This document shows positions 46,029 through 57,236 of a stretch of DNA of 64,000 nucleotides, one piece after another. The number at the start of each line of letters is the position of its first letter. Within the stretch, counting starts at the first letter, position 1. The notes beneath the pieces were generated by a model. That model did no database searches. It was not told where the DNA came from and saw nothing but the letters and a program-made list of their open reading frames with translations. The position numbers were made by a program, and so were the translations under genes. The stretch is from Parapristionchus giblindavisi (lineage: Eukaryota > Nematoda > Chromadorea > Rhabditida > Diplogasteridae), in assembly GCA_943737045.1 (NCBI GenBank), contig CALSFV010000085.1, positions 201,001 to 265,000 on the forward strand, in the 5' to 3' direction.

Positions 46029-46884
46029 TAGGGTGGCGAGAATCAGTCACTAGTCACTAGTCCTAGTGACAGTCTCTCTCTACTCAACCGAGAGAGGCAC
46101 ATTTACGACCTCTCGCGCGACGGTTAGTAGTGATGAGGTCATCAAAACATTAGTGAGTAATTTTAGCTACTCTTTTTCTACTCCTTTTGGGTTTTCTCGG
46201 CTATAAGTAATCGAAATTTGCAATTTTGAATATTTTTGGAATCTACAAGCAAAGGGCTATTCAACAAGCCTAAAATTGACTGTCAAAGATAACTTTTAAA
46301 TTTCGTCGAATTCTCATGTTATGCATTCCTGCACTTCCGATAAGACGGATAGGAAGACTAATATAATATCATTTATGATTATCATGTTATTAAAGTCATT
46401 CGAACCACAATTAAAACTCTTCCTAGTCGTCATTTAACCTCTTGCATAGTGATAGACTCCGCCCCACAGCGTTCTCATGACTTTCAAAGCAAGAACGACC
46501 GCTCAACATACAAACTCTCTCGAATACAATGGTCTCTCCTTTGTCTTGCTTTCGAAGAAAAATGGCTTGGACCAGAATACTGTGGCCCACAATCGTCATA
46601 AACAACCAAGCGGCATCTCTAATCTTCTTTGACATCCAATTTTAGGCTTGTTGGATTGCCCTTGACTTGTAGATTCCAAAAATATATAGATTTGCACATT
46701 TTGATTACTTAGAGCCGAGAAAAAACCAAAAGAGTAGAAAAAGAGTAATTTTGCTACTCAACCGTGACCCCAACGCACGCCTGCCACAGGGGACAGAAGA
46801 GTAGCAGAGAGAGAGTGGAAAAGATTACGCACTAGTTGGAGAGAGAGAATAATTAGTGACTAGTGACTGGTTCTCGCCACCCTA
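46029..46884. mobile_element. hAT-type MITE, copy 3
   Basis: The ends TAGGGTGGCGAGAATCAGTC and complement have a perfect 8-bp duplication CTATCTAC (46021-46028, 46885-46892). Most of its length pairs with itself. It resembles the copy at 19068-19779. Confidence 0.88.
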
Positions 46885-46896
46885 CTATCTACCGTA

Positions 46897-47035
46897 CACT
46901 CACACAAAATTCCCCAGCTAAGGACCCCATGGGAATTATTCCCTTATATTTAAGTGAATAATTCCCATGGGGTCCTTAGCTAGGAAATTAACTAGGGATA
47001 ATATATAGAGCGCATACGCTACCGTATGCGCTCAT
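46897..47035 (+). mobile_element. Left end of an AAGGGAAT-type CACT element, with perfect palindrome
   Basis: CACTCACACAAAATTCCCC after TA matches the ends of 50249-53651 and 56920-62980. It is followed by a perfect inverted repeat (46918-46983; arms AGCTAAGGACCCCATGGGAA, about 27 bp) and a second palindrome GAGCGCATACG...CGTATGCGCTC (47006-47031). No right end was found downstream, so the element is truncated or its end is lost. Confidence 0.65.
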
Positions 47036-47252
47036 TCTTTGCAGCAGCTCGAGAACGTGCGACGAAATTCGCGTGGCTATCGACGATATCCGCAAGATGT
47101 TAGGGTGGGATACCCATCAATACATTATTGATCATTAATCTTTAATCTTTGTGGTGATAGTCTATATGTGTATTCTGTGCTATTACTTCATTCATTTCCA
47201 TAATTGTATATTGATATTGTCATATTGTAAATTATCTTTCGTTGTATTATTT

Positions 47253-48484
47253 TTTTAGTCTTGCACTCATGCACTGAGAGCAAAGTTGCCTATATTCGGG
47301 CAAATGATTTGCCCCATCGGGGAACTCATGTAACAATTTGCCCGTATTCGGGCAAATCTCTTTAGCCAGCATTTGGGCTATTTTGTTTCGCCTAAATACG
47401 GGCAAATCGATACCCTGTAGTCAGACAACAGGGAAGGCGCTTCTCACCCACGCCAGTTCGATTCCCACTTGGAGCACAAATCTTTTGCAGCTTTAAAACT
47501 TCGTTATATAACTTGATAGAGCTATTGTTGTTCTACTCTAGTAGAATCTTATTGAAAACACATAGTATACTTTCAATTCATTGGCTTTTGGCTGTCCAAA
47601 TCATCTTTCTTCTCTTATAATTGCTTGAATATTTCACTAAAGTAACCCAACCACTTTCATTAACAGCAGAAAAATCAGCAAAAATGAAAAATAAGAAAGC
47701 TAGGATCACATGCTGATGTGACAGCATAAGATCGCCATGAATAAGTGGGAATGTACATACAAGGAACCGAACCACCAACCCACCGCGAACTAGCCAAGCC
47801 CCCTACCCACTGCGCTACCAGGACACGCATGCACATTGCTTACAACTCATAGTCTTTTCCAAAGAAACATATAATCCTATAGCCATAAAGCGGGCAAATC
47901 GATTGCCCGAAATGGACCACTCCAGATTTCTGGCAAATCGTTTGCCAGGCAAATGGGTGTGGCTAACGATTTGCCAGGTAAGTTTGCTCTCAGTGTGGCG
48001 GGAAGATCGGCCCACTGCATCTCATCGACGGCATCATGCGCAAGGAGCAATACGTCGATATCCTGGAGAGGACGATGATGCCTTGGGCTTCGGTGAATTG
48101 TCCTGCTGGATGGAAATTCCAGCAGGATAATGATCCGAAGCATACCTCCGGTCATGCTACTCTATTTTTCAATCGGGAGCAGATCAAGGTGAGGAGATTC
48201 AGATAGGTCAAGGGAAACTATGATTTTGAATATATAATGATGCATATTTCCAGGTCCTGAAATGGCCAAGCCAGAGCCCCGACCTCAACCCGATCGAACA
48301 CTTATGGGAAGTGCTCGATCGGGCCGTCAGAGGAAAGAATCCCAAGAATGCTGCTGAGAAATTCCGGATCCTCGAAGAGGCTTGGGCTCAGATCCCTTCC
48401 ACTACTCTGGTTAACTTGGTAGAGTCGATGCCCAATCGATGTGCTGCCGTTCTGAAGGCCAAGGGTTACCCCACGAAGTATTGA
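47253..48484 (+). pseudogene. Tc1-type transposase C-terminal part, split by a MITE
   Basis: After a TTTTTTTAG acceptor, 47253-47271 encodes SCTH. The frame resumes at 47998 with GKIGPLHLIDGIMRKEQYVDIL, then FQQDNDPKHTS (second catalytic Asp). A 65-bp GT...AG intron follows at about 48190-48254. Then [16 protein letters not shown] (catalytic Glu) and the C-terminus to KGYPTKY and stop at 48482-48484. Order and spacing match the Tc1 DD34E catalytic domain. The N-terminal DNA-binding part and first Asp are absent. The second intron is unusual for a Tc1 gene. Removing the MITE and one TG restores the frame exactly. Confidence 0.88.
47272..47995 (+). mobile_element. GGCAAATC-type CACT-ended MITE, copy 1 (724 bp)
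   Basis: It starts CACTGAGAGCAAAGTTGCC and ends ...GGTAAGTTTGCTCTCAGTG. The duplication is TG (47270-47271, 47996-47997). Both subterminal regions carry several GGCAAATC / GATTTGCC motifs. Inside there are two tRNA-like box-B-type stretches (AGTTCGATTCCCAC near 47457; complement of GGTTCGGTTCC near 47764). It sits in the Tc1 coding sequence. Confidence 0.92.
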
Positions 48485-48959
48485 GAACTTCCCCAATGTT
48501 TTTTCTTCAATCCACGTTTCTTTGTTGTTAAAATTCACTTGTTATTTTCTGTTAAAATGAGATAAATCTTATATTTGTACACTTGAAATCTCGATTTTCC
48601 CCCATTTAAAAAAATTAAGGACAAAGATCAAAGGTCAAAGCGCAAAGATCAAAGATCAATGTTCCGAAATAGAGTCTGAAATAGAGAATTTTAGAGCAAG
48701 TTTCATAAAAGTACTGTAACTTACTGTATCCGTACGGGAGTACCAAACGCATGAATTTATTTTTGATACAGTATGCCCGAAGTACTGTGGTAGTAGTAGT
48801 GATGCCTAATTTTGCATTTTAAAGATTTGCGACTGTTAAAAAAATTATTTTCGACAATTTTTTGAAAAATTGTGGACAAAGATCAAAGATCAAAGCGCAA
48901 AGATCAAAGATCAATGTTCTGAAATAGAGTAAAAACTTTTGTGAACATCTCTAACGTAT

Positions 48960-49690
48960 ATCGGAGCTTTGAAAACACGAGATTTCATCGAAAGAGGCGC
49001 AGGAAAGGGAGATCAGTGAGTGAGAGAACGCGCAAGGGCGCGTTATGCGCCGAAACCGAGTAGGCCTCAGCAGAACGTTTGCTGCGGGTTTGAAAGGAAT
49101 CGGAACTTAACCAAAATAAGGGAAATAAATCTATGATACATTGCAAAGCTGCTTGCCAAGGAACCATAATTTTAGAAGAACTGCCCTCTGAACGGTAGGG
49201 TCTTAAAATCAGTCCTTCCAAAAAAAAATGTTTTTTATGCCCTGAGGGCAAATGGCGAGCTACGACTACCATATTGTGGGGATAAACATGTCTGGCCACT
49301 AGCATCATTTTGGCACTTAGAACGAGTCGTTAGCACATCTAGAAGCTGAGTTGTAAATTTTCGGGGTCCAAGTTGCGACCCTGCTGCTGCCTGAAATCGG
49401 AGTCGGAGCCATTCCGGATTGTGTGACTGTGCAGCCCTAGTGTGTGTCTCCACTCTCAAAATGTTTCAGAAGAACAGGACTTTTCACTAAAGAAATAAAA
49501 ATTTTCAAAAAAGTGTACCTCGATTGCGTCATCACTACGCAGCAGTGAACTGATTTAATTACACCACCACATCATGGTTGTATTCCTTGATAAATTCTGT
49601 ACATTGCCTCAAAAGATCAGCTTGATTGCTTTCCTGGTTCAAAAGTTATAAAAAAATGAAAAAGCGTCTCATGACTTTTGACCTATACTG
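48960..49690. repeat. Partial copy of the CAGTGTAGCC-type foldback
   Basis: It follows the sequence of 17340-18150 closely, ending ...GACCTATACTGTA. The left terminus is lost. The stretch before it (48520-48960) is AT-rich with GATCAAAGATCAAAG runs and no gene. Confidence 0.6.
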
Positions 49691-49884
49691 TATAGTCGAA
49701 AAACTCTGAAAAAGGGCCATCTTTGGAGCTCCATACCGAACTCAAAAAAATTTGCATACCACGTAAATGTTATTATCTCAAAACTTTTTTTTTGCTGTAC
49801 GGGATCCCGTTGATGATTGTCCGACTCTTACGCAAACGAGCTCATATACAGAATGTTGTTAGAATAGAGAGTTTTCCAAAAATG

Positions 49885-50248
49885 TACTCAAGCTACCAGT
49901 TCCCAACAATAATGCATGTCCTGCATGGTCTGTTTGGCCAAACTCTGCGTCCCGGACAAATTAGTTTGACCCGTTTTATATATAAATATACGGGCTTTCG
50001 GAATAGTAGATCCACAGCTACGCAATTATGCGAGTCCCATTCCTATTATGTTAAGTGTGTTTCTGCCGGTATTTCTGTTGATGTTATTTATTTTGATTTC
50101 GCAAAGGCATTTGATAGTGTCGATCATAGACAATTACTGCTCAAACTTAAATGTATATGAATCTCACTTCATATTGTACCTTTGTTTCATTCTTATTTAT
50201 CTAATCGTTCACAATCTGTGCTTATATATGATTCCATGTCCCGCCCTA
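49885..50248 (+). pseudogene. CR1/jockey-like LINE RT, 5' piece
   Basis: It encodes GFRNSRSTATQL, then DFAKAFDSVDHRQLLLKLK (RT motif A with catalytic Asp), one stop at about 50158, then YLSNRSQSVLIYDSMSRP. The reading continues at 53654 with SPITSGVPQG (RT motif B) once the intervening element and one TA are removed. It is part of the same LINE copy as 53654-53733 and probably 55977-56560. Confidence 0.88.
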
Positions 50249-53200
50249 CACTCACAGAAAAATCCCTTATATTTAAGGGGAATAATTCCCAGGCTAAGGA
50301 CCCCAGTGGAATTATTCCCAGTCATATAAGGGAATTATTTGCCTTACCTGTAAGGGATTTATTGCCTTACCTGTAAGGGAAATATTCCCTAATTTGGCCC
50401 GCGTTCAGCCGGCACTACCCCTCCACTCGGGTTCGACCCCCGCTCCCGCTCATTCTTTTGCAACTTTTTATTCAACTGTATAATATCAAATAACAATTCG
50501 CATGTATATATTGTTTATCTACAATTCATAATAATAATAATAATTACAAATTAATCAAGAATACAATGAATAATGAGAATTGTAGGCGAATATAAATACA
50601 ATTGAGTAAAATAAAACAGAAATGAAGAAACTGTAGGTCGCCCAGACAGAACCATCCATGAACCGAACCAAACCAATCGAACCGAACCATGTGCCCGAGG
50701 AGGATGGAAGAAATCTGAAGCATACTCAAATAAAGTAGTTATTGTTAGACCAAAATATTGGAAAAAATTAATCGGGAGCGCTGCGGAGCAAATTTGGCAT
50801 ACTGTAGAATATTGTAAATGTGCTAACATCAGGATTTCTTCGCCTAACAAAATATGGATGTAGCTATCTATCTTTACATGACTCCCTACAGCTAATTTAT
50901 ACAGTTTGGAACATGTTACTAATCAGACTGCAAAACTGGTATACGGTAGAAAATCCTACCGTATACCAGTTCAACAAAACAGTTTTCATAAATAAATATT
51001 TCATTTTTCTTCGTATGCCTATTAAGAAACCCCACTGATGCTCAAATAATCAAATCAATCAATATTCGAAATCTACCGTACCTCATCCAATCCAACAGCA
51101 AGGAATCCAGTCGAGACCACGCGCATCACACTGCCCTCGCCGAAAGGGGAGAAGAGATGAAACTAAAAAAATATATCGATAATTGCACATTACCATAATC
51201 CACGGGGATCTAACTGGGTTTCTTATCTGCAGATGCAATAGGCGAAGGAGGGGGACAGTAAACTTTAACATTAATTAAATCAATACCTGCCGCCCGACGC
51301 ACGCAGCAGCAGCACTTCAGGCCGCGAGTTGCTCTTCAACCTGAATAGATTACGGTAACATACGTCACTAATACTCAATCGATAACCGTACCTTCAGTTC
51401 CGCATAGCCATGTGCACAGCCTTTCCTAGCGTGGCACGATTGCGAGACTTCTTAAAATATCAAGATTTAACGTTATTCATTCTATTTTTTCTATTTTTTC
51501 ACTATTCTATTAACTATTTTTTCACATTATCTGCGCATGTCACAAACACAGTCAACGCAACTAACTGACAATGTGGCAAAAATCAATATTTTTAAAAATC
51601 AATACCTTCTTGAAGGAGGGTGGCTGCGCTCTCACTCCGCTATCATTTTCTTCGCCCGCATTGATAGATCGGCTTAACACCTTATCTGGAAGAAACATAT
51701 CGATAACCAGGATTAAAAATCGATAATATGACAAAATAAATTAATAATATGCCCTTATATGTCGATAATGAAGTCTTACAAGATCAATAATATGGTCAAA
51801 TCAATCAATAAAAAGGTTTAACCAATGGATATTTTGGGGGAAAATTACCCTATTTAATTGGCAACGAAGCTAAGGGTCGGCGGAAGACAACGTCGGTATG
51901 TCGAGTGCGACACCAGCGCCAGAACCAGAAGGGTTTTCCGATGTGACCGAGGCAGCACGCACCTGATAGAATTGTGTTATTTTAATTTTACCATAAATCA
52001 TACGAAGCATAGGCTACAAGAAAACATGTCAACTTTAGACTTGGTTGAAACGAGAACGATGACAATTGCGCTCAATGAAGAACGAAACAGCATATCGTTA
52101 TCTAATAAACGATCAATATCGATCAGTAAGACATCAATCAGTAAACCCTCCCCCGCCTCACTTTAAGAAGGATGTTCTTCCCGTATTCCTGATCTACCTT
52201 GAAACTGCGAATGTCGATGGGGCGTCAGAAACAGTAGCTGATCCTCCCACTCATTTCGTTCCATCGTTCTATAATCAATTTAATCGTAATATGCATATAT
52301 TACAAAGTAATCGATAAATGCTTTCACGGTGATTGCATTTATGATCATTCGCTTAGAAGTGCAAACACAATATCAACCTCTCAATCAATACATCACCAAG
52401 AATCAATAGGTAAATCCAACCTACTGCAAGCACCTAATAAATGAATAAGTTGCCAGGAACAATTTATAGTAGCATTCACATTACCTCGCCGTGATACGGG
52501 AAAGCAACAGCACCCACGAGCGGTTCAGATTGTTCCCGGCATACAGTGTTCATCGAAACGCAAGGAAGACACGATCACATCTGAGATGTAATGCAAAATG
52601 AATCAATCAATGGTTCACAGTGCACAGTGAGAGAGAATACGTGGGTGGCATTGTCGCTAGCGACAAGAGTCACCCGATTTTTGCGTCCGCCCCATCAGAT
52701 TTTAATTTCCAAACGCTGCCCACGTATGATTATAACTTTCTAATAATTGCCATGAATTACATCACATTGAACGTGGAAGGATAGATATAGAAATAATAAA
52801 AATTTAAACAATAAAGAAGAACAAGCAAACCTCGTTGTCATCCTGTTCCGTGCCCGGCTATCGACACCCAACATGTGCGCAACGACGCCCGTCTTCACCA
52901 AAGCCCCAATAACGAGTGTGATTCAGCTTCATTGGGGCTGATGGGTCACCCTCAAAGTTAAATAATTCAATCATTCAGTACAGAACAAAAACAATATTGT
53001 ATTATAATAGAGATAATTACAATGCAGAAGTGCTTATACATGCGTAGAAGTAGCTATTTACAGGGAAATAAAAGCGAGAAAAACGAAAACAACTTGGAAA
53101 AAGGCGTGCTTGATTTTCGAAACATTTCTTATGCAGAAAACGGTAGGGCGGAATATCCGCATGCACTCACACAACGTATCGTAAAATGATTTTTTTCATG

Positions 53201-53651
53201 AATATCAATTTCCCCTTTTGTTTATGTAATATTTTCCTTGCATTTTCATGTTTGCATTTTAAAAATATATTACTGATAAAAAATACTTCAATTTTAGAAA
53301 TTTAAATAAAATTGACACAACTGGAATACGAAGCGAATGGTTTCATATTTATATAAAACGCGCTTCATAATTTAATATTGATAAAAAAGTAAAAATTTAT
53401 ATGAGATACTTACTATTTTTTTTATTGTTTTATCAAAATATAAATGAGAAATACAAAATTAATAGTTGTGAGTCACTCAGTCACTCACAGTGAGTGGAAA
53501 TTTTTAATTCCCTTATATGTAAGGGAAATGTTAAGGGAATAATTCCCTAGTAAATATTCCCTGACATATAAGGGATTCTCAATAGATCAGGGAATAATTC
53601 CCTAAGGGAAATGCAGTTACAAAAATTCCCTAAGGGAATTTTCTGTGAGTG
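50249..53651. mobile_element. AAGGGAAT-type CACT-ended element, 3.4 kb
   Basis: The ends CACTCACAGAAAA and complement are flanked by TA (50247-50248, 53652-53653). The first about 140 bp and last about 130 bp are dense in TTCCCTTA / TAAGGGAA palindromes. A tRNA-like box B (GGGTTCGACCCCCG) is at about 50427. The interior carries exon-like minus-strand segments. It inserted into the LINE RT between motifs A and B, and excision restores the frame. Confidence 0.92.
51091..52915 (-). other. Exon-like segments of an unidentified gene inside the 3.4 kb element
   Basis: Short GC-richer blocks stay open on the minus strand and are bounded by AG and GT: about 52831-52915 (GALVKTGVVAHMLGVDS), 52485-52570 (SEPLVGAVAFPYHGE), 51873-51962 (ENPSGSGAGVALDIPTLSSADP-like, then stop), 51606-51685 (KVLSRSINAGEENDSGVRAQ), 51289-51341 (SRPEVLLLRASGG), 51198-51239 and 51091-51168 (GEGSVMRVVSTGFLAVGLDE). 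Phases do not all agree, so it may be decayed or partly misread. I do not recognise the protein. It could be the element's own gene or captured host DNA. Confidence 0.4.
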
Positions 53652-53653
53652 TA

Positions 53654-53733
53654 GTCCCATCACCTCAGGCGTGCCTCAGGGCCCCTTGCCAGCATTGGTC
53701 CACTCTTGTTCATTCTATTTATTAAGAGCTCGG
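53654..53733 (+). pseudogene. LINE RT middle piece
   Basis: SPITSGVPQG then, one frame over, GPLLFILF, which is RT motif B and the following strand. It is cut at a TTAA (53732-53735) where transposon-end-like sequence GAGCTCGGATCTGTAAGACT begins. Confidence 0.8.
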
Positions 53734-53979
53734 ATCTGTAAGACTCGAGCATCTCGGCCAGATTCTGGACATTTCGTCAAGAATTTTGATTCAGGCCTCT
53801 CCACTTTATGGGTGTAGGGTACCTTGGATTACAAAATGGTACTCAAAGTGGCGCCAGATGGGCGCCAAGTTGGAAAACTCGATTTTCATATTTTTTCAAC
53901 CGAACAAGCTAGAGCCCAAATTTCTTTTTGTGTTAGGCGTGCCCAATGTGCACAGAAACACTATTGAGATTAATTTTAA

Positions 53980-55115
53980 GAGACCGGCTCGGTAAGACTC
54001 GAGCATGGTCCGGACATTCGCGAGGAATTTCGATCTGGCCTTCAATACTTTCATCATAGACACATACCGGGGGGAGACCGATGAAAGTTATAGTGAAAAT
54101 GCCCTTGGGCTCAAACACGGCTCACACATGTTTCATAAAATAAAAAATTGAAAAATTCATAACTTCTCAATCGTGATAGCTAGGACTTTTATTTCTTTTT
54201 ATTAGTGAATAACATGTCATGCACTCTTACAAACACTGCTGAACATTAATATCATGTCGTTCTGAATATGTTTTTTCGTGTCTGATTTTCAGATTTTTCT
54301 TCTTCTATCCTCGTTGGTGCACTAGGGCAAGTAATGCCATAGTACATTTTGTAGCGCTGACGATTATGCACATGGTGGTCACATTCCCTAGGCCAGCCAA
54401 CATTTCGCAGGAATCGAGAATTGCAACCAAATGTGAGAAATCTGAAAATTGCAAAAATCGAAAATTAAATTTCTTGAAATTCGCAAGAGTAAGAGGTAGC
54501 TTTCTTATGTCATTTTACTCGTAGTTATGCACGTACATAGGAAAAATATACAAATAGACTGAGACTACATTTTTAAAAAAATTTAGAAAAATAATTATTT
54601 TATTTTTATTTTTTCAACTCCCACATTCAGTCGACCGTCAAGGCAAGTTGATTCATAGGGCGGATGGTGGCTAATGCATGTGCATTTGCAGAAACGACTG
54701 CAACGTGAAGAATCATCGTTTCGCAGATCTCGAATTTATTTTTTAAATTATGAAACTTGTATATTTATATGTTTCTTTCATATAAATCGGTTGGAAGGCG
54801 GCGTACAGCAGCCAAAGCTGTACCATTGATATCAGTAGGAGTGTACTGTATTGCACTACCGTAACCGTCAGGAATCACGAACTAACTTTTTTTCAGTCGA
54901 CCCTTGATTATCAACCATGACCCCGGGTTCATGGTTGAGAATGGCTGAGGTCGAAAAATTCATGATGATCCCAGACCAAATACTATTTGGCATTATATGA
55001 ATAGTGAGCCAACTTTTATTTTTATGGATACCGTAACTCGAATTACCGTAATAGTAATGCACGCAACTGAATTTTCCGAGAATTTTACCACATTATTATA
55101 GGATACGGTAGCTTA
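53980..55115. mobile_element. Single arm of the 510-2723 TTAA foldback family
   Basis: It begins with TTAA (53976-53979) and GAGACCGGCTCGGTAAGACT and follows 510-1640 at high similarity through the centre. The second arm is missing, so this copy is a half-element. Confidence 0.8.
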
Positions 55116-55164
55116 TAAGATCAATTCTTGAATCATGCCCTACTATCTGGAATCCCACCCTTAA

Positions 55165-55972
55165 GACACCGGCTCAGTAAGATTCGAGGGTTGTGCCAGT
55201 GACCCCGGACATCGACTTCACCGATTTGGCCCAAAATTTTTTTATGGATACCCCCATGAGCCCCCATCACAAAATGGGTATTCATTTGGGCTGGTTCCTT
55301 GAAACACAGATGTGGCGGGTTTTCGAATTTTGAAAACTCGATTTTCACCGAAAAAAATGGAGCGACCTAGGACCAATGTTAGTGTCGATTAATTATAAGT
55401 TTAAATAGACAACAAAACAATAGCTATACGATGGTCCGGAGATCCAATCGCAAACTGATTTTTACCTCCTAAAAAAACATTCTAAAATTAATTAAAATTT
55501 TAAAACAAAAAAGTGCTGTCCAATTTTTGCCACATCTTATAGAGCAAAAAATTCCGCGTCGATTAGGGGAAAAATCAAAAATCGAAGGACCCCTCTTTTG
55601 AGATAAATTGACCTGAAGTTGACCCGAAAATATTTTTGCTTTCAAACCCCCTCATCTGTCTACTCATATTGAAGAGCTCGTAGAGTAGAACAACTTTTAT
55701 GTTGAACGTTTTGTCTGAAACTCATGTACAAGAGAAATACATCAATTAAGATTTATTGGATCCAAATCATTTCGCTCGCTTGTATCTTGAGAACAAACGA
55801 CTTTCATACAATACGACCAAAATCAAAAATGACGTGCTAGACGAGTACTTTAAACTGAGTATAAACATGGCAAGGATCCGACAACTTTTTTTCAACACCA
55901 TAAAACATTTCTGGGCCAAATCGGTGAGGTCGATGTCCGGCACTTCCTGGAATCTCACTGACAGCCGATGTC
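55165..55972. mobile_element. TTAA-flanked element of the GACACCGG family, 808 bp
   Basis: The left end GACACCGGCTCAGTAAGATT follows TTAA (55161-55164). The right end GCCGATGTC precedes TTAA (55973-55976). Left sequence matches 3087-3700. Only about 70 bp of right arm is present. Minor ORFs are not recognised. Confidence 0.65.
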
Positions 55973-55976
55973 TTAA

Positions 55977-56560
55977 ATACCTTACCAATTCAATAGAAAG
56001 TGTACAAAGAAAATTCACATATAGCCTTTTTGCTAATAAAGTTCAAACTTGCTCCCTTACCTTTTAACGAACGCAACGCTTTTCTTCAACTCCCACAATA
56101 GAATATAGAAGAGCCATCCGTGATTTCCAATTTCTCCATAGCGCAGTGCATAACTATTGTTTATTTGACTCCTCTCACTTATTTTATATTGATTGTAATA
56201 GAATTAGCCATCGTTATCGGAAATCTCTCCCTTTTTGTATTCCTAAATCTCTTTCTACTTGTGCTTCTAGATCTTTGTCCACGTGGAACTCCCTCACCCA
56301 AGAGCTTGTCTCTTCCCCTCCCCACATATTCCATGCAGGGATACTAAATTTGCCCCCCTCACAATATTATAACTCAATCTCGTATTCGTCCTTAATATTA
56401 AGCCGTATTCAACTTAATATATTCAACATTCAACTTAAGCTGCCGCTCCCCAACCAAAATCGCTTAAACTGACGGAACTCCATCACTCCCTTATTGCTTC
56501 ATTCTTTAATTATTCTTGCTTTTAACTGATGGATAAATAAATAAATAAATGAATAAATAA
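55977..56560 (+). pseudogene. CR1/jockey-like LINE 3' piece with microsatellite tail
   Basis: It encodes SIESVQRKFTYSLF, then in other frames IEYRRAIRDFQFLH and CASRSLSTWNSLTQELV, matching 21950-22330. It ends TGATGGATAAATAAATAAAT, a microsatellite 3' end as at 24452. The RT segment between motif B and here is missing. Confidence 0.85.
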
Positions 56561-56779
56561 AATAGGTCATCTTTATCGTCATAGTGATAGGACAAGAGAT
56601 GTGATGTCCGGATCTTCAACGAGGCAAATGTTTCCACACAATGAAGGTACGGACAATGAAAATTCATATCTGAAATACATATCAAATTTTATAATAAAAA
56701 CAATTGAAATCAAAATAAAATATAAAATACAATGAGAGATGATAAATATAAATGGGGAGTCCTTAGCCCATCGATACAC

Positions 56780-56838
56780 GGGCAAACCTATAGCCTGAAA
56801 GCGGGCAAATCGGTTGCCAGGTAAGTTTGTTCTCAGTG
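56780..56838 (+). repeat. Right-end remnant of a GGCAAATC-type element
   Basis: GGGCAAATCGGTTGCCAGG followed by TAAGTTTGTTCTCAGTG matches the right terminus of the three 722-bp copies with a few changes. No left end was found nearby. Confidence 0.7.
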
Positions 56839-57236
56839 TGATAGTACAAATCTTGTGAGTAGGGACGATGTTCATGGAACAGTGGGATAAAGAAAAGGAC
56901 ATGGCTATTGTTAGTAATACACTCACAGAAAATTCCCTAAGGGAATTGGGACAAGTGCTATTCCCTTAGGGAATTGCTAACGGATATCCCTTACAAGTAA
57001 GGCAATTATGAAGTAGGGAAATATTCCCTTATACATAAGGGAAATTTGTCTGTCTACGTGTCAGACATGTTTGTCTGAGTGTCATTTCATTCATTGGTGA
57101 TTTCTTTAAGAATTGTTTTTTTATAGTTAATGTTATATGTATATTTGTGTGTTTTTGTACATTTTCACTTGTGAAACTATTTTTTGTCGATAAATATGTC
57201 TTTTATCCTTCTTTTATTCATCTAAACGCAATACAG

